Part shown: piece by piece, positions 32,740 to 41,335 of the stretch
Position numbering within the stretch: the stretch's first letter is position 1
How the letters are laid out: every line of letters begins with the position of its first letter
Origin: Gluconacetobacter tumulisoli
GTDB taxonomy: Bacteria > Pseudomonadota > Alphaproteobacteria > Acetobacterales > Acetobacteraceae
Assembly: GCF_014174155.1 (NCBI RefSeq)
Contig: NZ_JABEQM010000002.1
Coordinates: 310,001 to 374,000, forward strand
Length of the DNA: 64,000 nucleotides
Direction of reading: 5' to 3'
Translations under genes and position numbers: made by a program
The notes under the pieces: generated by a model
Databases searched by the model: none
What the model was told of the DNA's origin: nothing
The model's input: the letters and a program-made list of their open reading frames with translations, nothing else

Positions 32740-32975
32740 CGTGGATGGGGTGAGCGGCTGATTCGTCGTCAGGGTGAAGGCGGGCGTCGGGTTTGGGCGG
32801 GCCGTACAGGATCGGGGGCGGCCCCTTCAGGATGTCGATGCGGTTCGGCAGACGGGGAGCGATCTGCCGGGGCACATGGCAGGCGGCGTTGCATGGGCGC
32901 GGATTGTTCGGGAACGCGTCCGCCGGCGGCGCGCCTGGAAGTCCTGGATTTCGGCCGGATCGAGCCGGGTCGTCC
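32740..32975 (-). pseudogene. possible remnant of a TonB-receptor plug
   Basis: In the 435-bp gap between transporter genes, the minus strand reads LPNRIDILKGPPPILYG (about 32800-32855), close to the plug signature 'dRiEiLKGP.svLYG' of TonB-dependent receptors, preceded by a stretch with the composition of a plug. There is no proper start, and the frame soon becomes low-complexity. It looks like a decayed fragment; the rest of 32606-33040 holds nothing I can support. Confidence 0.3.
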
Positions 32976-33040
32976 AGCCCGGACGCCGCATTCCCGAGGC
33001 GCGGGATTGTGGCGCGGCGCCCCGGCGGGGTGGATGACGC

Positions 33041-34411
33041 CTATCCGATGGATTCCGTGACGTGCCCCCGGCCGGATACCGGCGTGCCAAGGTGCCGCCG
33101 GAAGGCGCGGCGGAGCAGCAGCAGGCTGACCGATGCCTGGAGCACGACCGAAGCGTTCGAGAGCCGCCATATGTCGTGGAGCGTCGCCTGTGGCCAGTGC
33201 GCGAGCAGGATCACGGGCAGAACGAAGGTGACGAGGCGGCTGGCGGTGCCGGCCAGTGCCGGGCCCGTGTTGCCGAAGCCCTGAAACATGGCCGAGCAGC
33301 TGAAGACCAGTCCCATCGCGACGAAATTCCAGGACACGACGCGGAGATAGTCTGATGCGACGGCGGCGACCGTCGGATTGCCGGTGAAGACCCGGACCAG
33401 CAGGTCCGGATGCAGCCGGCACAGGAACGTCAGTGCCAGCATGATCCCGCTGCCGGTCAGGGCCGTGGCGCGGAAGGTTGCGCGAACGCGATCGGCGCGG
33501 CCCGCGCCGTGGTTCTGCGCGGCGATGGGGGCCGCGGCAAAGGCGACCGCCATCGCGGGCAGGAAGATCGACTGCATGACGCGCGAACCGATGCCGAACC
33601 CGGCCTGGGCGTCCGAGCCGTAGCGGCGCAGCGCCCAGTAGACCACGCCCGAGATCACGAACATCAGCAGGAATTCGCCCGAAGCCGGCAGGCCGGTCGC
33701 CGCGATCCGCCGCCATGTCGCAAGCCGTGGCGCCGCCGCGCGGAGTTGCAATGTCGTGTCGAGCCTGCCGAACAGCACGACCTGCGCGACCGTGCCGATG
33801 GCGGCCGCGCCCGAGCTTGCGAACCCGGCGCCCGCGACGCCGAAGGGATGGCCGGTGCCCCATCCGGCGACCAGGACGGGGGCGAGCGCGGCGTTGAGCA
33901 GCACCGTCGCCGACTGGATCGCCATCGGCGCGCCGACGATGCCCGCCGCCCGCAACGCCGCGCCCAGCGCGGCGCCTGGAAACATGAGCGCCAGGGACGG
34001 CAGGAGGGCGAAGAGATACGCGCGAGCCGCCATCGCCGTGCGGTCGTCGGCCGACAGCACCGTCATGAGCGATCCGCCGGCCGGATAGCCGGCCAGCAGC
34101 GTCGCGGCGCCCGCGACCATCGCCATGCCGATGGCCTGTTCGAACACGGTTTGCGCCCCCGCCGCATCCCTGGCGCCGATCGCGCGGGCGATCAGGGACA
34201 GAGCGCCGACCGAGACCGCCTGGCTGAGGGCCATGACGAAGAGCATCACGCTGCCGGCCGCGGCCACGCCCGCGACCGCCGGCCCGCCGAGCCGGGCCAC
34301 GAAGTAGAGATCGACGAGCAGGTACAGGGTCTGCACGATCAGCCCGAAGCCGATGAAGCCCGCCATTCCGGCGAGCAGGCGCGGGATGGAGCCCTGGGTC
34401 AGGTCGCGCAT
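33041..34411 (-). CDS. MATE-family efflux transporter
   Basis: 456 residues starting MRDLTQGSIPRLLAGMAGFI with the family opening L.G.i...l. and 12 hydrophobic segments. Characteristic parts are LVDLYFVARLGGPAVAGVAA and SLIARAIGARDAAGAQTVFE in the N-half, and ATALTGSGIMLALTFL and FQGFGNTGPALAG in the C-half. MATE proteins expel cationic drugs or metabolites using Na+ or H+ gradients. It stands alone between the transporter at 31700 and the GIY-YIG gene. Confidence 0.85.
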   Translation of the reverse strand: MRDLTQGSIPRLLAGMAGFIGFGLIVQTLYLLVDLYFVARLGGPAVAGVAAAGSVMLFVMALSQAVSVGALSLIARAIGARDAAGAQTVFEQAIGMAMVAGAATLLAGYPAGGSLMTVLSADDRTAMAARAYLFALLPSLALMFPGAALGAALRAAGIVGAPMAIQSATVLLNAALAPVLVAGWGTGHPFGVAGAGFASSGAAAIGTVAQVVLFGRLDTTLQLRAAAPRLATWRRIAATGLPASGEFLLMFVISGVVYWALRRYGSDAQAGFGIGSRVMQSIFLPAMAVAFAAAPIAAQNHGAGRADRVRATFRATALTGSGIMLALTFLCRLHPDLLVRVFTGNPTVAAVASDYLRVVSWNFVAMGLVFSCSAMFQGFGNTGPALAGTASRLVTFVLPVILLAHWPQATLHDIWRLSNASVVLQASVSLLLLRRAFRRHLGTPVSGRGHVTESIG

Positions 34412-34517
34412 CGGGGCGGCCTTTTGCCGGGCGTGCCGTCCGTGCGCGTGTGGCGGTGATGGCGCATCAAGGTCACCTGAGTTGGGTGGAGGTCGCCCGG
34501 GCCGGGCCGTTTCGGCA

Positions 34518-34853
34518 TCAGATGCGGATGGCCTGCAGTTTTCCGGCCCATCGGGTGAGGAGGTCTTTCAGCATGGCGTCCCGGACGTAGCCGGTCTCCT
34601 CGCCCTGGAGCCGTTCGACGACCTCGAACGTGAAGGCGGTGCTGCCGTGGGCGGTCCATGCGTCCTGGAGCGAACGGTGGGGGTTGCTGCCCTGGCGGAG
34701 GGTGAACCACAGCCGGTTTTGGATCGTCGAGAGGTCGGGCGCGCCGCCCAGCCATATCTGACCGGATGTCGCGCACCGCACGGCGTAGACGCCCGCTGCC
34801 GGTTTTCGCTCCTTGTAGGCCGAGACGGCAGCCTTCCGCCTTTCCCGTTCCAT
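34518..34853 (-). CDS. GIY-YIG-like nuclease family protein
   Basis: 111 residues from the ATG at 34853 (MERERRKAAVSAYKERKPAA). The motif AAGVYAVRCATSGQIWLGGA has the spacing of the GIY...YIG signature, with GVY and WLG in place of the canonical triplets; DLSTIQNRLWFTLRQGSNPH and AFTFEVVERLQ follow as in small stand-alone members. The catalytic Arg and Glu positions seem kept, but the second Tyr is Trp, so nuclease activity is uncertain. It is divergent from the DUF2239 gene, 110 bp away. Cellular role unknown. Confidence 0.65.
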   Translation of the reverse strand: MERERRKAAVSAYKERKPAAGVYAVRCATSGQIWLGGAPDLSTIQNRLWFTLRQGSNPHRSLQDAWTAHGSTAFTFEVVERLQGEETGYVRDAMLKDLLTRWAGKLQAIRI

Positions 34854-34963
34854 GCGTCGTGTGCCCCATCGGTTGGTGGGGCATTGGTATCGGAACGGGG
34901 CGCGCGATGCAATATCACCCGGGTATATTGACAATGGTCCGTATAATGCCGGATAAAAATAGG

Positions 34964-35581
34964 ATGTCGGATTATCTCTCCATCCCCTGCACCGCGTTCG
35001 CCGGCACCCGGCGGATCGCCAGCGGCGCGCTGGTCGACGTGGCGCTTGCGATCAAGGCGGCGGCGGCGCGCGAGCCGGTTCTGACCTTCGATGATGCGAC
35101 GGGCGCGGTGATCGATTTCGATCTTCGTGGCACCACGGCCGAGATCGTCACGCGATTGACGCGGCAGGGCGAGCGCGAGGCATCGGCGGCGCGGCCCCGG
35201 ATTCGTCCGGAGGGCGATGCGCCGGCGCGGCCCCGGGGGCGGCCCAGGCTGGGCGTGGTTGCGCGCGAGGTCACGCTGCTGCCGCGCCATTGGGAGTGGC
35301 TGGGGATGCAGGCGGGGGGCGCGTCGCAGGCATTGCGGCGCCTGGTCGATGAGGCGCGTCGTTCCGACAATGGGCAGACGCAGGTCAAAATGGCGCGTGA
35401 ACGCGCCTATCGTTTCCTGTCGGGGCTGGCGGGCGATCTGCCCGGTTTCGAAGAGGCGGCGCGTGCCCTGTTCGCAGGAGATGGCGATGCCTTTGCCGCC
35501 CGTATGGCGGCGTGGCCGCCCGATGTGAGGGACCATGCGTTGCGGCTGGCATGCGCTGATCCGGCGATGGGTAAGGGGTGA
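34964..35581 (+). CDS. DUF2239 family protein
   Basis: 205 residues from the ATG at 34964 (MSDYLSIPCTAFAGTRRIAS); earlier in-frame ATGs at 34946, 34934 and 34907 are possible, but the family normally starts just before TAFAG. The typical core is VLTFDDATGAVIDFDLRG, GRPRLGVVAREVTLLPRHWE and ASQALRRLVDEARR. Function of the family is unknown to me. A TATAAT at 34942-34947 lies directly upstream, which would give a very short leader. It is divergent from the GIY-YIG gene. Confidence 0.7.
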   Translation: MSDYLSIPCTAFAGTRRIASGALVDVALAIKAAAAREPVLTFDDATGAVIDFDLRGTTAEIVTRLTRQGEREASAARPRIRPEGDAPARPRGRPRLGVVAREVTLLPRHWEWLGMQAGGASQALRRLVDEARRSDNGQTQVKMARERAYRFLSGLAGDLPGFEEAARALFAGDGDAFAARMAAWPPDVRDHALRLACADPAMGKG

Positions 35582-36259
35582 TGGTTGGGTGTTGGTGCAG
35601 GCAGTTGCAGTTTCTGAAAACCCGGTCAAGTCAGTGGCTTGGTAGGGTTCTGTTCGGAAAAACCGAGGCTCTCTCCCGAATAACTGTTTTATTCCAGAGT
35701 TATGGGAAGAAGGCTCAAACCGAGGGTATCATACCTCGCAATCTCTTGCGATTATCCGCATTGACGTGCGGCACCTGCAGACAGGCCGCTTTGGGGGAAA
35801 CCAGAATGTCGGCTCAGTGGTGATAAAGAGAGACAGCGGTCAGATTGTAGGCCTCGATCTTCAGTTAGAGCAGACTTGGAAATATCTGAGGCTGATTAAA
35901 CGGGGGTTTGTCAGAGCTATGGCTAGGGAGGCTGTTCTATTCCAGGACGCGTTCGAAACGTGATGAGACAGACGACGGCTGACAACAAGACGACCGGTTG
36001 AGAGCGGTCGGTATACGCCTTTCTCCGATCCTGCCGCCTCAAGGCAGCAGGGCGGAAAAAAGCCATCACAGGTGCATCGCCTCAACCCAGTCTGCCAGCG
36101 ATCCGTCAGGCCATTCTTGCTCGCATCCTCCGACCACCATGCCGACAGTGCCCTCACTGCGGCAGGACGTTCAGCCCGCCCTCAGCACAGAAAATGCCAA
36201 AGTAGTGCTAATCGGGTCTTTCCGATCTCTGCGTCCTATTGAGGATGGGAACGAAAAAA
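35582..36259. other. 678-bp gene-poor, more AT-rich gap with a short zinc-ribbon-like frame
   Basis: No full gene is supported. On the plus strand an open frame from about 36002 to 36205 lacks ATG, GTG or TTG near its start but encodes a plausible end: SLPAIRQAILARILRPPCRQ then CPHCGRTFSP, with four cysteines in a C-x2-C-x2-C style cluster. It could be the end of a decayed gene or transposase. Base composition is lower in GC than the flanks on the left, marking the edge of the mosaic region. Confidence 0.4.
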
Positions 36260-38473
36260 CTACCAACTATATCCTAAGCTGAATTGAGCGTTGCGTCGCT
36301 CTCCATAATAGCAATATTCACCATCGGTGCCGTAGGCGAAACAGTTGGCGATATAGTTCTTGTCGAAGAGGTTGCGGACATTCGCCGACATCTTCCACCC
36401 ATGGAGCGAAGGGGACGCATTTGACAGATCATAGGTCACGGACGCATCGAAGAGGGCGTATTGCGGAAGCCACACGCTGCCATAAGTTGCTTCACCACCA
36501 TAGGCTTTCGCGGAATAGCGCATGCCGCCGCCGAAGCCGAAACCTTTGAGGCGCCCCGAGGGCATCGTGTAGAAGGCGAACAGGGAGGCATTTCCCTTGC
36601 CGGACTGGATAAGCGGCTTTCCGGTTGAATCGTCATGCACTTTCTGGACGCTGACTGCCGCCGTGATCATGAGATTCTTGTAGGGTTCCGCATGGGCTTC
36701 GAACTCGAACCCATCCGAATGGACCAGTCCACTCTGGACGCTGTATCCGGTATTGGCGACGGAAACGAGCACATTGCTTTGCTCGATATGGAAGCCCGCT
36801 GCGGTGAGGAGAATGGATGTGCCCGGAAGCTGATATTTCAGTCCGCCCTCAAGCTGCTTGCCTATGGAAGGGTTTGCCTGCCGCAGTGTGGACCCGCCAT
36901 CATTGGAGACCAGGCCCGATTGCGGCTGAAAAGAGGTCGAATAGCTGATGTAGGGAGAAAGTCCGAAATCGAAGTGATAGAGGCCGGAGGCGCGCCATGT
37001 GATCTGGCTCGAATTCTGGCGGGTATCCGTGTCGGAGAAGCGTTCGATCTGACGGGAACTATACCAGTCATTGCGGATGCTGCCGGTAAGTATCAAGCGG
37101 TGCCAGCGGATTTCGTCCTGGCCGTAGGCGCCGATCTGATGGGAGTGCGTTACATAATTCAGATAAGGCGTCAGGCCGGGGATCTGCATGTGATAGTCGG
37201 GGTGCAGGACGTCCAGGTCGGGGGCGTCGCCGTAGGATTCGGTGTCGTTCGCCCGCTGCTGCATGTAGTCGAACCCGAACATCATCATATGGCGCAACGG
37301 TCCGGTGCGCACATGGCCCTTGAACTGGCTGTCGAAGGCCAGGTTGTAGGTATGCTCATGGGTTCCATATGCGGAGCGAGAGAGCATCTCGCCGCTGGTG
37401 CCGTCGTCGCTGTCATAATAACCGTTATCATAGACGCTACGGTAGGTGGTCATGATGTCGTCGTACCGTCCGCGCGTGCTGAAGCTCCAGTCGTTGTTGA
37501 AACGGTGGTTGAAAATGTAGGTGATCGCACCCTGTCGGCGGTTGAATTTTTCGGAAGGTACGTCGCCATCATAGAAATTTCTCGGAAGATAGCCATATGA
37601 CGCCGGCTTGAGCGAACCGACCAACGGCACGCCGCCATAGGAGCCGCTCTCTGGATCGTACTGGTAGTTGCCCAGCAGGGTCAGGGTGCTGGGTCCATCT
37701 CCCCCGAACGTGAAGGACGGGCTTATGCTGAAGCGTCTGCTCCCCGTCTTGCTGAGCTGGGTATGCTGCCCATTCGCCGTTCCATAGATCCGGTAGCGGA
37801 CGAGGCCGTCATCTGTTGCGAACCCGCCGACATCGGCATCGACGCGATAGAGATCGAACATGCCGCCGGTCGTGGTCACGCCGCCATAGGACCGCTGGTC
37901 GGTCGGCAGTTTGCTGGACAACGCGACGAGCCCGCCTGGGCTAGACTGGCCATAAAGCGCGGAGGCCGGACCCTTGAGGATTTCGACGCGATCAAGGCGA
38001 AACGTATCGGTCTGGGCGACTGCGAATCCTGTAGGGCTGTCCTGAAATTTCAATCCGTCGAGGAAGGTGGGGACTGTGAAACCGCGCAGGTCGAAGAGGT
38101 CGTAGCGTGTTCCTTCGCCGCCGCGTGTATCAGCGGTGATGCCTGCGGCGTAACGCACCGCCTGATTGAGCGTCAGTACGCCGCGCACGTCCATCTCGTC
38201 ACGGGTGACGACGGTGACCGACTGTGCCGTCTCGACAAGAGGCATATTCGTCTTGGTGGCGGAAGAGGCCACCGTTGACGCCACGTGGCCATGCACCTCG
38301 ATCTGCTCGGCACGCACGGCGGGTGTTGCTGGCTTGCCGGTGGCCGTTCGGTCTGTGGCAGCCGTTCCAGTATGCCGGAGCTTGTCGGCTTTTTTCTCCT
38401 GCCCGGCAGCGAGGGCCGTGTCGCTCAGGATGAGCGAGAAAAGAATCGTGTAGATAATCCTGTTGCGCTGCAT
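36260..38473 (-). CDS. TonB-dependent siderophore receptor
   Basis: 737 residues from the ATG at 38473 (MQRNRIIYTILFSLILSDTA) with a signal peptide ending near LAAG. The plug has ETAQSVTVVTRDEMDVRGVL, DLFDLRGFTVPTFLDGLKFQ and RLDRVEILKGPASALYGQSS, the classic hydroxamate-siderophore receptor pattern (FhuA/FoxA-like). The barrel ends in an aromatic residue (LGYSW), and a Cys pair in IANCFAYGTDGEYCYYGERR is typical of this group. It should import a ferric siderophore. Base composition is lower in GC than the flanking genes, suggesting transfer. The AraC regulator upstream on the same strand may control it. Confidence 0.9.
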   Translation of the reverse strand: MQRNRIIYTILFSLILSDTALAAGQEKKADKLRHTGTAATDRTATGKPATPAVRAEQIEVHGHVASTVASSATKTNMPLVETAQSVTVVTRDEMDVRGVLTLNQAVRYAAGITADTRGGEGTRYDLFDLRGFTVPTFLDGLKFQDSPTGFAVAQTDTFRLDRVEILKGPASALYGQSSPGGLVALSSKLPTDQRSYGGVTTTGGMFDLYRVDADVGGFATDDGLVRYRIYGTANGQHTQLSKTGSRRFSISPSFTFGGDGPSTLTLLGNYQYDPESGSYGGVPLVGSLKPASYGYLPRNFYDGDVPSEKFNRRQGAITYIFNHRFNNDWSFSTRGRYDDIMTTYRSVYDNGYYDSDDGTSGEMLSRSAYGTHEHTYNLAFDSQFKGHVRTGPLRHMMMFGFDYMQQRANDTESYGDAPDLDVLHPDYHMQIPGLTPYLNYVTHSHQIGAYGQDEIRWHRLILTGSIRNDWYSSRQIERFSDTDTRQNSSQITWRASGLYHFDFGLSPYISYSTSFQPQSGLVSNDGGSTLRQANPSIGKQLEGGLKYQLPGTSILLTAAGFHIEQSNVLVSVANTGYSVQSGLVHSDGFEFEAHAEPYKNLMITAAVSVQKVHDDSTGKPLIQSGKGNASLFAFYTMPSGRLKGFGFGGGMRYSAKAYGGEATYGSVWLPQYALFDASVTYDLSNASPSLHGWKMSANVRNLFDKNYIANCFAYGTDGEYCYYGERRNAQFSLGYSW

Positions 38474-38749
38474 GCCCGACTCATCTCGCGACCGCCACTT
38501 ATTCCCCAAAGGGGCGCCGGTCCGCATTGTTATTAAGAATAAGACTTAGTTGCGTTCCTAGCCACATTCAGAAGTCGCATCAACCGACGAGCTTGCCGTT
38601 GGCCCGAACACCAGCAAATTTTGCCTGATCGCCAACGCCCGATCGCTGAGATAGGGCTTCTGGGCACGCTGTCGGCGGGCGGGGCAGTTATTGCCCAATA
38701 AGAAGGGGGGCTATGGGCCGGAAAGAGGCGCCGCGTGAGGCGCTCCTGG

Positions 38750-39529
38750 CTACGGCAGTGGCGCTGGCGATGAACCGAATCGTAGAGTGCTGGGGGCGAC
38801 CCCGAACGTTCGATGGAACATCGTGCTGAAGCTGCCCGCGTTGTGGTAGCCAAGATCGAACGCGACTTCCGCGATCGACTGGCCCGCCGCGATCCGGGAT
38901 GCCGCCTCGATGACCCGTACTCGGCGACGCCACGCCGCAAAGCCCATCCCCATTTCCAGTTGAAAGAGGCGGGTAAAGGTGCGCCGCGCCATGCCGGATT
39001 CCCGCGCCCAATGATCGATGTCGCGGCAATCTCCCGGCTGGGCGGCAATTGCCTCGCACACGCGGCGTAGACGGGGGTCCGATGGAAAATGCAGGCGATC
39101 CGCGATCCGCGGCGCGCGCCGGATTTCATCGACCAGAAGCCGGGCGATGGTCGACATGCGGTCGTCCATGACGAAATCGAATCTCATGGCGATGATCTCG
39201 TCCACCAGACCCCGCATGAGGATGGAGGCATCGAACATCTTGCATGGAAGGTCGGTGCCGGCGACGCAGGAATCAATATAGATGACCTGGAACATCAGAT
39301 CGGTGCGGCAGGTCGCCTGATGGACCGTGTCGGCGGGAAGCCACAGGCCCTGGCCGGGACCGAGCACGAAGCTCCTGCCTTGCGTGTTGACCGTCACGGT
39401 TCCGGCCTGAAACACCGCCAATTGCGCCCGGTCATGTGCGTGGTACTCGTCCACGAAGCCGCCGACGTAGCAATCCGCGAAACCGACGACGGGAGGCGGG
39501 TGGAGCGGAAGGTCGGCAGTGCGTTTCAT
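38750..39529 (-). CDS. AraC-family regulator with cupin sensor
   Basis: 259 residues from the ATG at 39529 (MKRTADLPLHPPPVVGFADC). The N-terminal half is a cupin with YHAHDRAQLAVFQAGTVTVN and FVLGPGQGLWLPADTVHQAT. The C-terminal 100 residues are two helix-turn-helices: DIDHWARESGMARRTFTRLF and SIAEVAFDLGYHNAGSFSTM, then FHRTFGVAPSTLR. It is oriented with the siderophore receptor gene 276 bp downstream and is a likely activator of it, although it lacks the domain layout of PchR. Ligand unknown. Confidence 0.85.
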   Translation of the reverse strand: MKRTADLPLHPPPVVGFADCYVGGFVDEYHAHDRAQLAVFQAGTVTVNTQGRSFVLGPGQGLWLPADTVHQATCRTDLMFQVIYIDSCVAGTDLPCKMFDASILMRGLVDEIIAMRFDFVMDDRMSTIARLLVDEIRRAPRIADRLHFPSDPRLRRVCEAIAAQPGDCRDIDHWARESGMARRTFTRLFQLEMGMGFAAWRRRVRVIEAASRIAAGQSIAEVAFDLGYHNAGSFSTMFHRTFGVAPSTLRFGSSPAPLP

Positions 39530-39897
39530 GACGCTACGATCCCGTCCATTTTTTCGTAGAGAGTGCCCGACAGGCGGCAAATGTCCCGTGTTCCGTTGCA
39601 ATTCGCTTGGGTGGACGATCGGCCGTCGCAGCCGCTTCCCCAGGGCGGGGTCGGCAATCAAGCACACGAATATGTGCTGCGTCCATCTTTCTGTGCTTGA
39701 TGGACTCGATCATGGCTGGGATCATGTTTCGGCAGGTAGTGGAGCGCCGTTACCCGATGAGGAGGAGCTCTATCGAGCAGGTGCCGAACCGGGGAGGTGA
39801 GACATCGACCGCCTTGGCCGCTTGGCGAAAGCAAAGACTCGGACGTCAGGCGATCGAGCAACGGGCTGCGCACATCGCCGCCAGCCGGAGCTTATGG
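39530..39897. other. gap between AraC gene and IS element, no supported gene
   Basis: 370 bp with only short overlapping frames. On the plus strand, 39673-39801 encodes VLDGLDHGWDHVSAGSG, which vaguely recalls short 'GWDHVSVS' phage-type proteins but is too short and unsupported. Otherwise I see nothing in it. Confidence 0.35.
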
Positions 39898-39973
39898 GAC
39901 CTGTGCGCGGGTAGTGTACGGCGGGCGAGATTGATGATTCGCTGGCGTTCGATTTGGGACGTTGGAGACTGTG

Positions 39974-40920
39974 ATGGCGCATCGGTCGATCGGTCAGGAT
40001 TGTCTTGGATTCTCCCGCCCGGACCGGCCCACGTCATCGCTGGACGCGATCGTGGCGTTGATCGACTGGAAGCCGATCGGCGAGATGCTGTCGCCGCTGT
40101 ATCCTGCGACGAAGGGCGAACCCGCATGGCCGCCCCCCTCGATGTTTCGGGCGATGCTCCTGGCGGTCTGGTATGACCTGTCCGACGTCAAGCTGGCCTA
40201 GGCGCTGGACGATCCGAGGCCCTGGACGATCGAGCGTCCTTTCGCCGGTTCTGCGGTTTTTCTCTTCGCGAACCGACACCGGAGCGCACGGCCTTCGTGC
40301 GGTTCCGGCGCTTATTGGTGTCCCGATCCCTCGACAAATCCTTGTTCGAAACCATCACGGCCCAACTGAAAGCCCGGGCGATCCGGATCAAGACCGGCAC
40401 GATCGTCGATGCGACAGTCATCGCGTCGCACACGGAACACGACAGCGAAGCGCGCTGGGTCAAACACAAGGGCAAAAAGGCCGTTCATGGTTTCAAAGCC
40501 CATGTGGGCGCCGACGCAGCAACCGCCCTGGTGGAGAAGATCTCCATCACGCCGGCCAACATCAATGATGGTCGGGCCGGTCCCGATGCTTTGCCGGACA
40601 ATCCGGGCGAGGTGTTTGCCGATAGCGCCTATCGGGGAGCGTATTTCCGTGAAGCCGTGCGCGCCAGGGGTGGCAGCATCCGGGTGGCGGCGACGGGGAT
40701 GTGGGGGCGCGACAAAAAGGAGACGCTTGCGCGCCTGAAGGCATGGAACCATGGGGGCCATCGTGTCCGCAGACGGATCGAGAAGATTTTTGGCACATGG
40801 AAACGAAGCTATGGCCTGCACCGCATGCGATGGCGCGGCCTCGCCAAGGCCGCCGTCCAGATCCACCTCACGGCCATCGCCTACAATTTCAGACGCACAC
40901 TCACTATCGTCGCCGGGTAG
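39974..40920 (+). pseudogene. IS5-family transposase, broken by stop and frameshift
   Basis: The N-part (MAHRSIGQDCLGFSRPDRPT to LAVWYDLSDVKLA) ends at TAG 40199. The reading then resumes in another frame as DDRASFRRFCGFSLREPTPE and continues to the stop at 40918. The cause is visible: a 17-base imperfect duplication, TAGGCGCTGGACGATCC, precedes GAGGCCCTGGACGATCGAG. The DDE residues are kept: Asp in IVDATVIAS, Asp in FADSAYRG and Glu in RRIEKIFGTWKRS. So the enzyme was recently intact but is no longer made as one chain. A programmed frameshift is unlikely because an in-frame stop is also present. Confidence 0.85.
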
Positions 40921-40940
40921 TCGGGGAATAAACGTAACGT

Positions 40941-40960
40941 GGGCATCTCCGGTGCCCTTT
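40941..40960 (+). terminator. terminator-like hairpin after the transposase
   Basis: GGGCA-tctccgg-TGCCC followed by TTTG, 20 bases after the transposase stop. The stem is only 5 bp, so weak; it lies inside the IS right end. Confidence 0.45.
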
Positions 40961-41042
40961 GTATTATCAGACCCCAAAATAAAGGAGCGGCAGCCCTGAA
41001 AAGACTACTGCCCGCAGGCAATCCACTACCCGCGCACAGATC

Positions 41043-41335
41043 TCATTACGCACCATGACGCAGTGGTTCCCAACAGATTCTCCTTATCATCAGTGATGAT
41101 TACGCGGGAGGATAGCTGAATGACCATCTTCAGAAGACGAAATTTCCATCATTTTCGGTCGCACCTGGGGCAACGCTCCGTACGATGACGCCAGCAGCGG
41201 CCCGTCCGCTCACCTCATACGAATTCAATTGCCAGTAGTGGGAAAAAGAACCATCACGGTTCATAGAAAATCCGCGCCATCAAATTACGCAACTAAACAT
41301 CTATCTTACAGATACAAAACCTTATGTGAGACAAA
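41043..41335. other. AT-rich gap upstream of the orphan gene, probable promoter region
   Basis: About 290 bp that are markedly more AT-rich than the rest of the window. TATCTT near 41302 could serve as a -10 for the gene at 41336. No open frame of note; a 22-codon frame at 41120 is too short to support. Confidence 0.4.

Larger units (their letters stand above)
39898..41042 (+). mobile_element. IS5-family insertion sequence, inactivated
   Basis: About 1.14 kb with perfect 16-bp terminal inverted repeats: CTGTGCGCGGGTAGTG at 39901-39916 and its complement at 41024-41039; allowing one mismatch the ends extend to 19 bp (GACCTGTGC... against GATCTGTGC...). Inside is one transposase gene of the IS5 type, broken by a stop and a frameshift. 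No clear target duplication is visible, which may mean rearranged flanks. About 120 bp of non-coding DNA lies between the gene and the right end, longer than usual. Confidence 0.8.

Noticed and set aside
34928-34947. TTGACA...TATAAT as a standard promoter before the DUF2239 gene
   Set aside because: Both boxes look perfect but are only 8 bases apart, too close for a sigma-70 promoter; only the TATAAT is kept as a possible -10.
40199-40215. Programmed frameshift in the IS5 transposase
   Set aside because: A 17-bp imperfect duplication with an in-frame TAG explains the break; no slippery heptamer is present.
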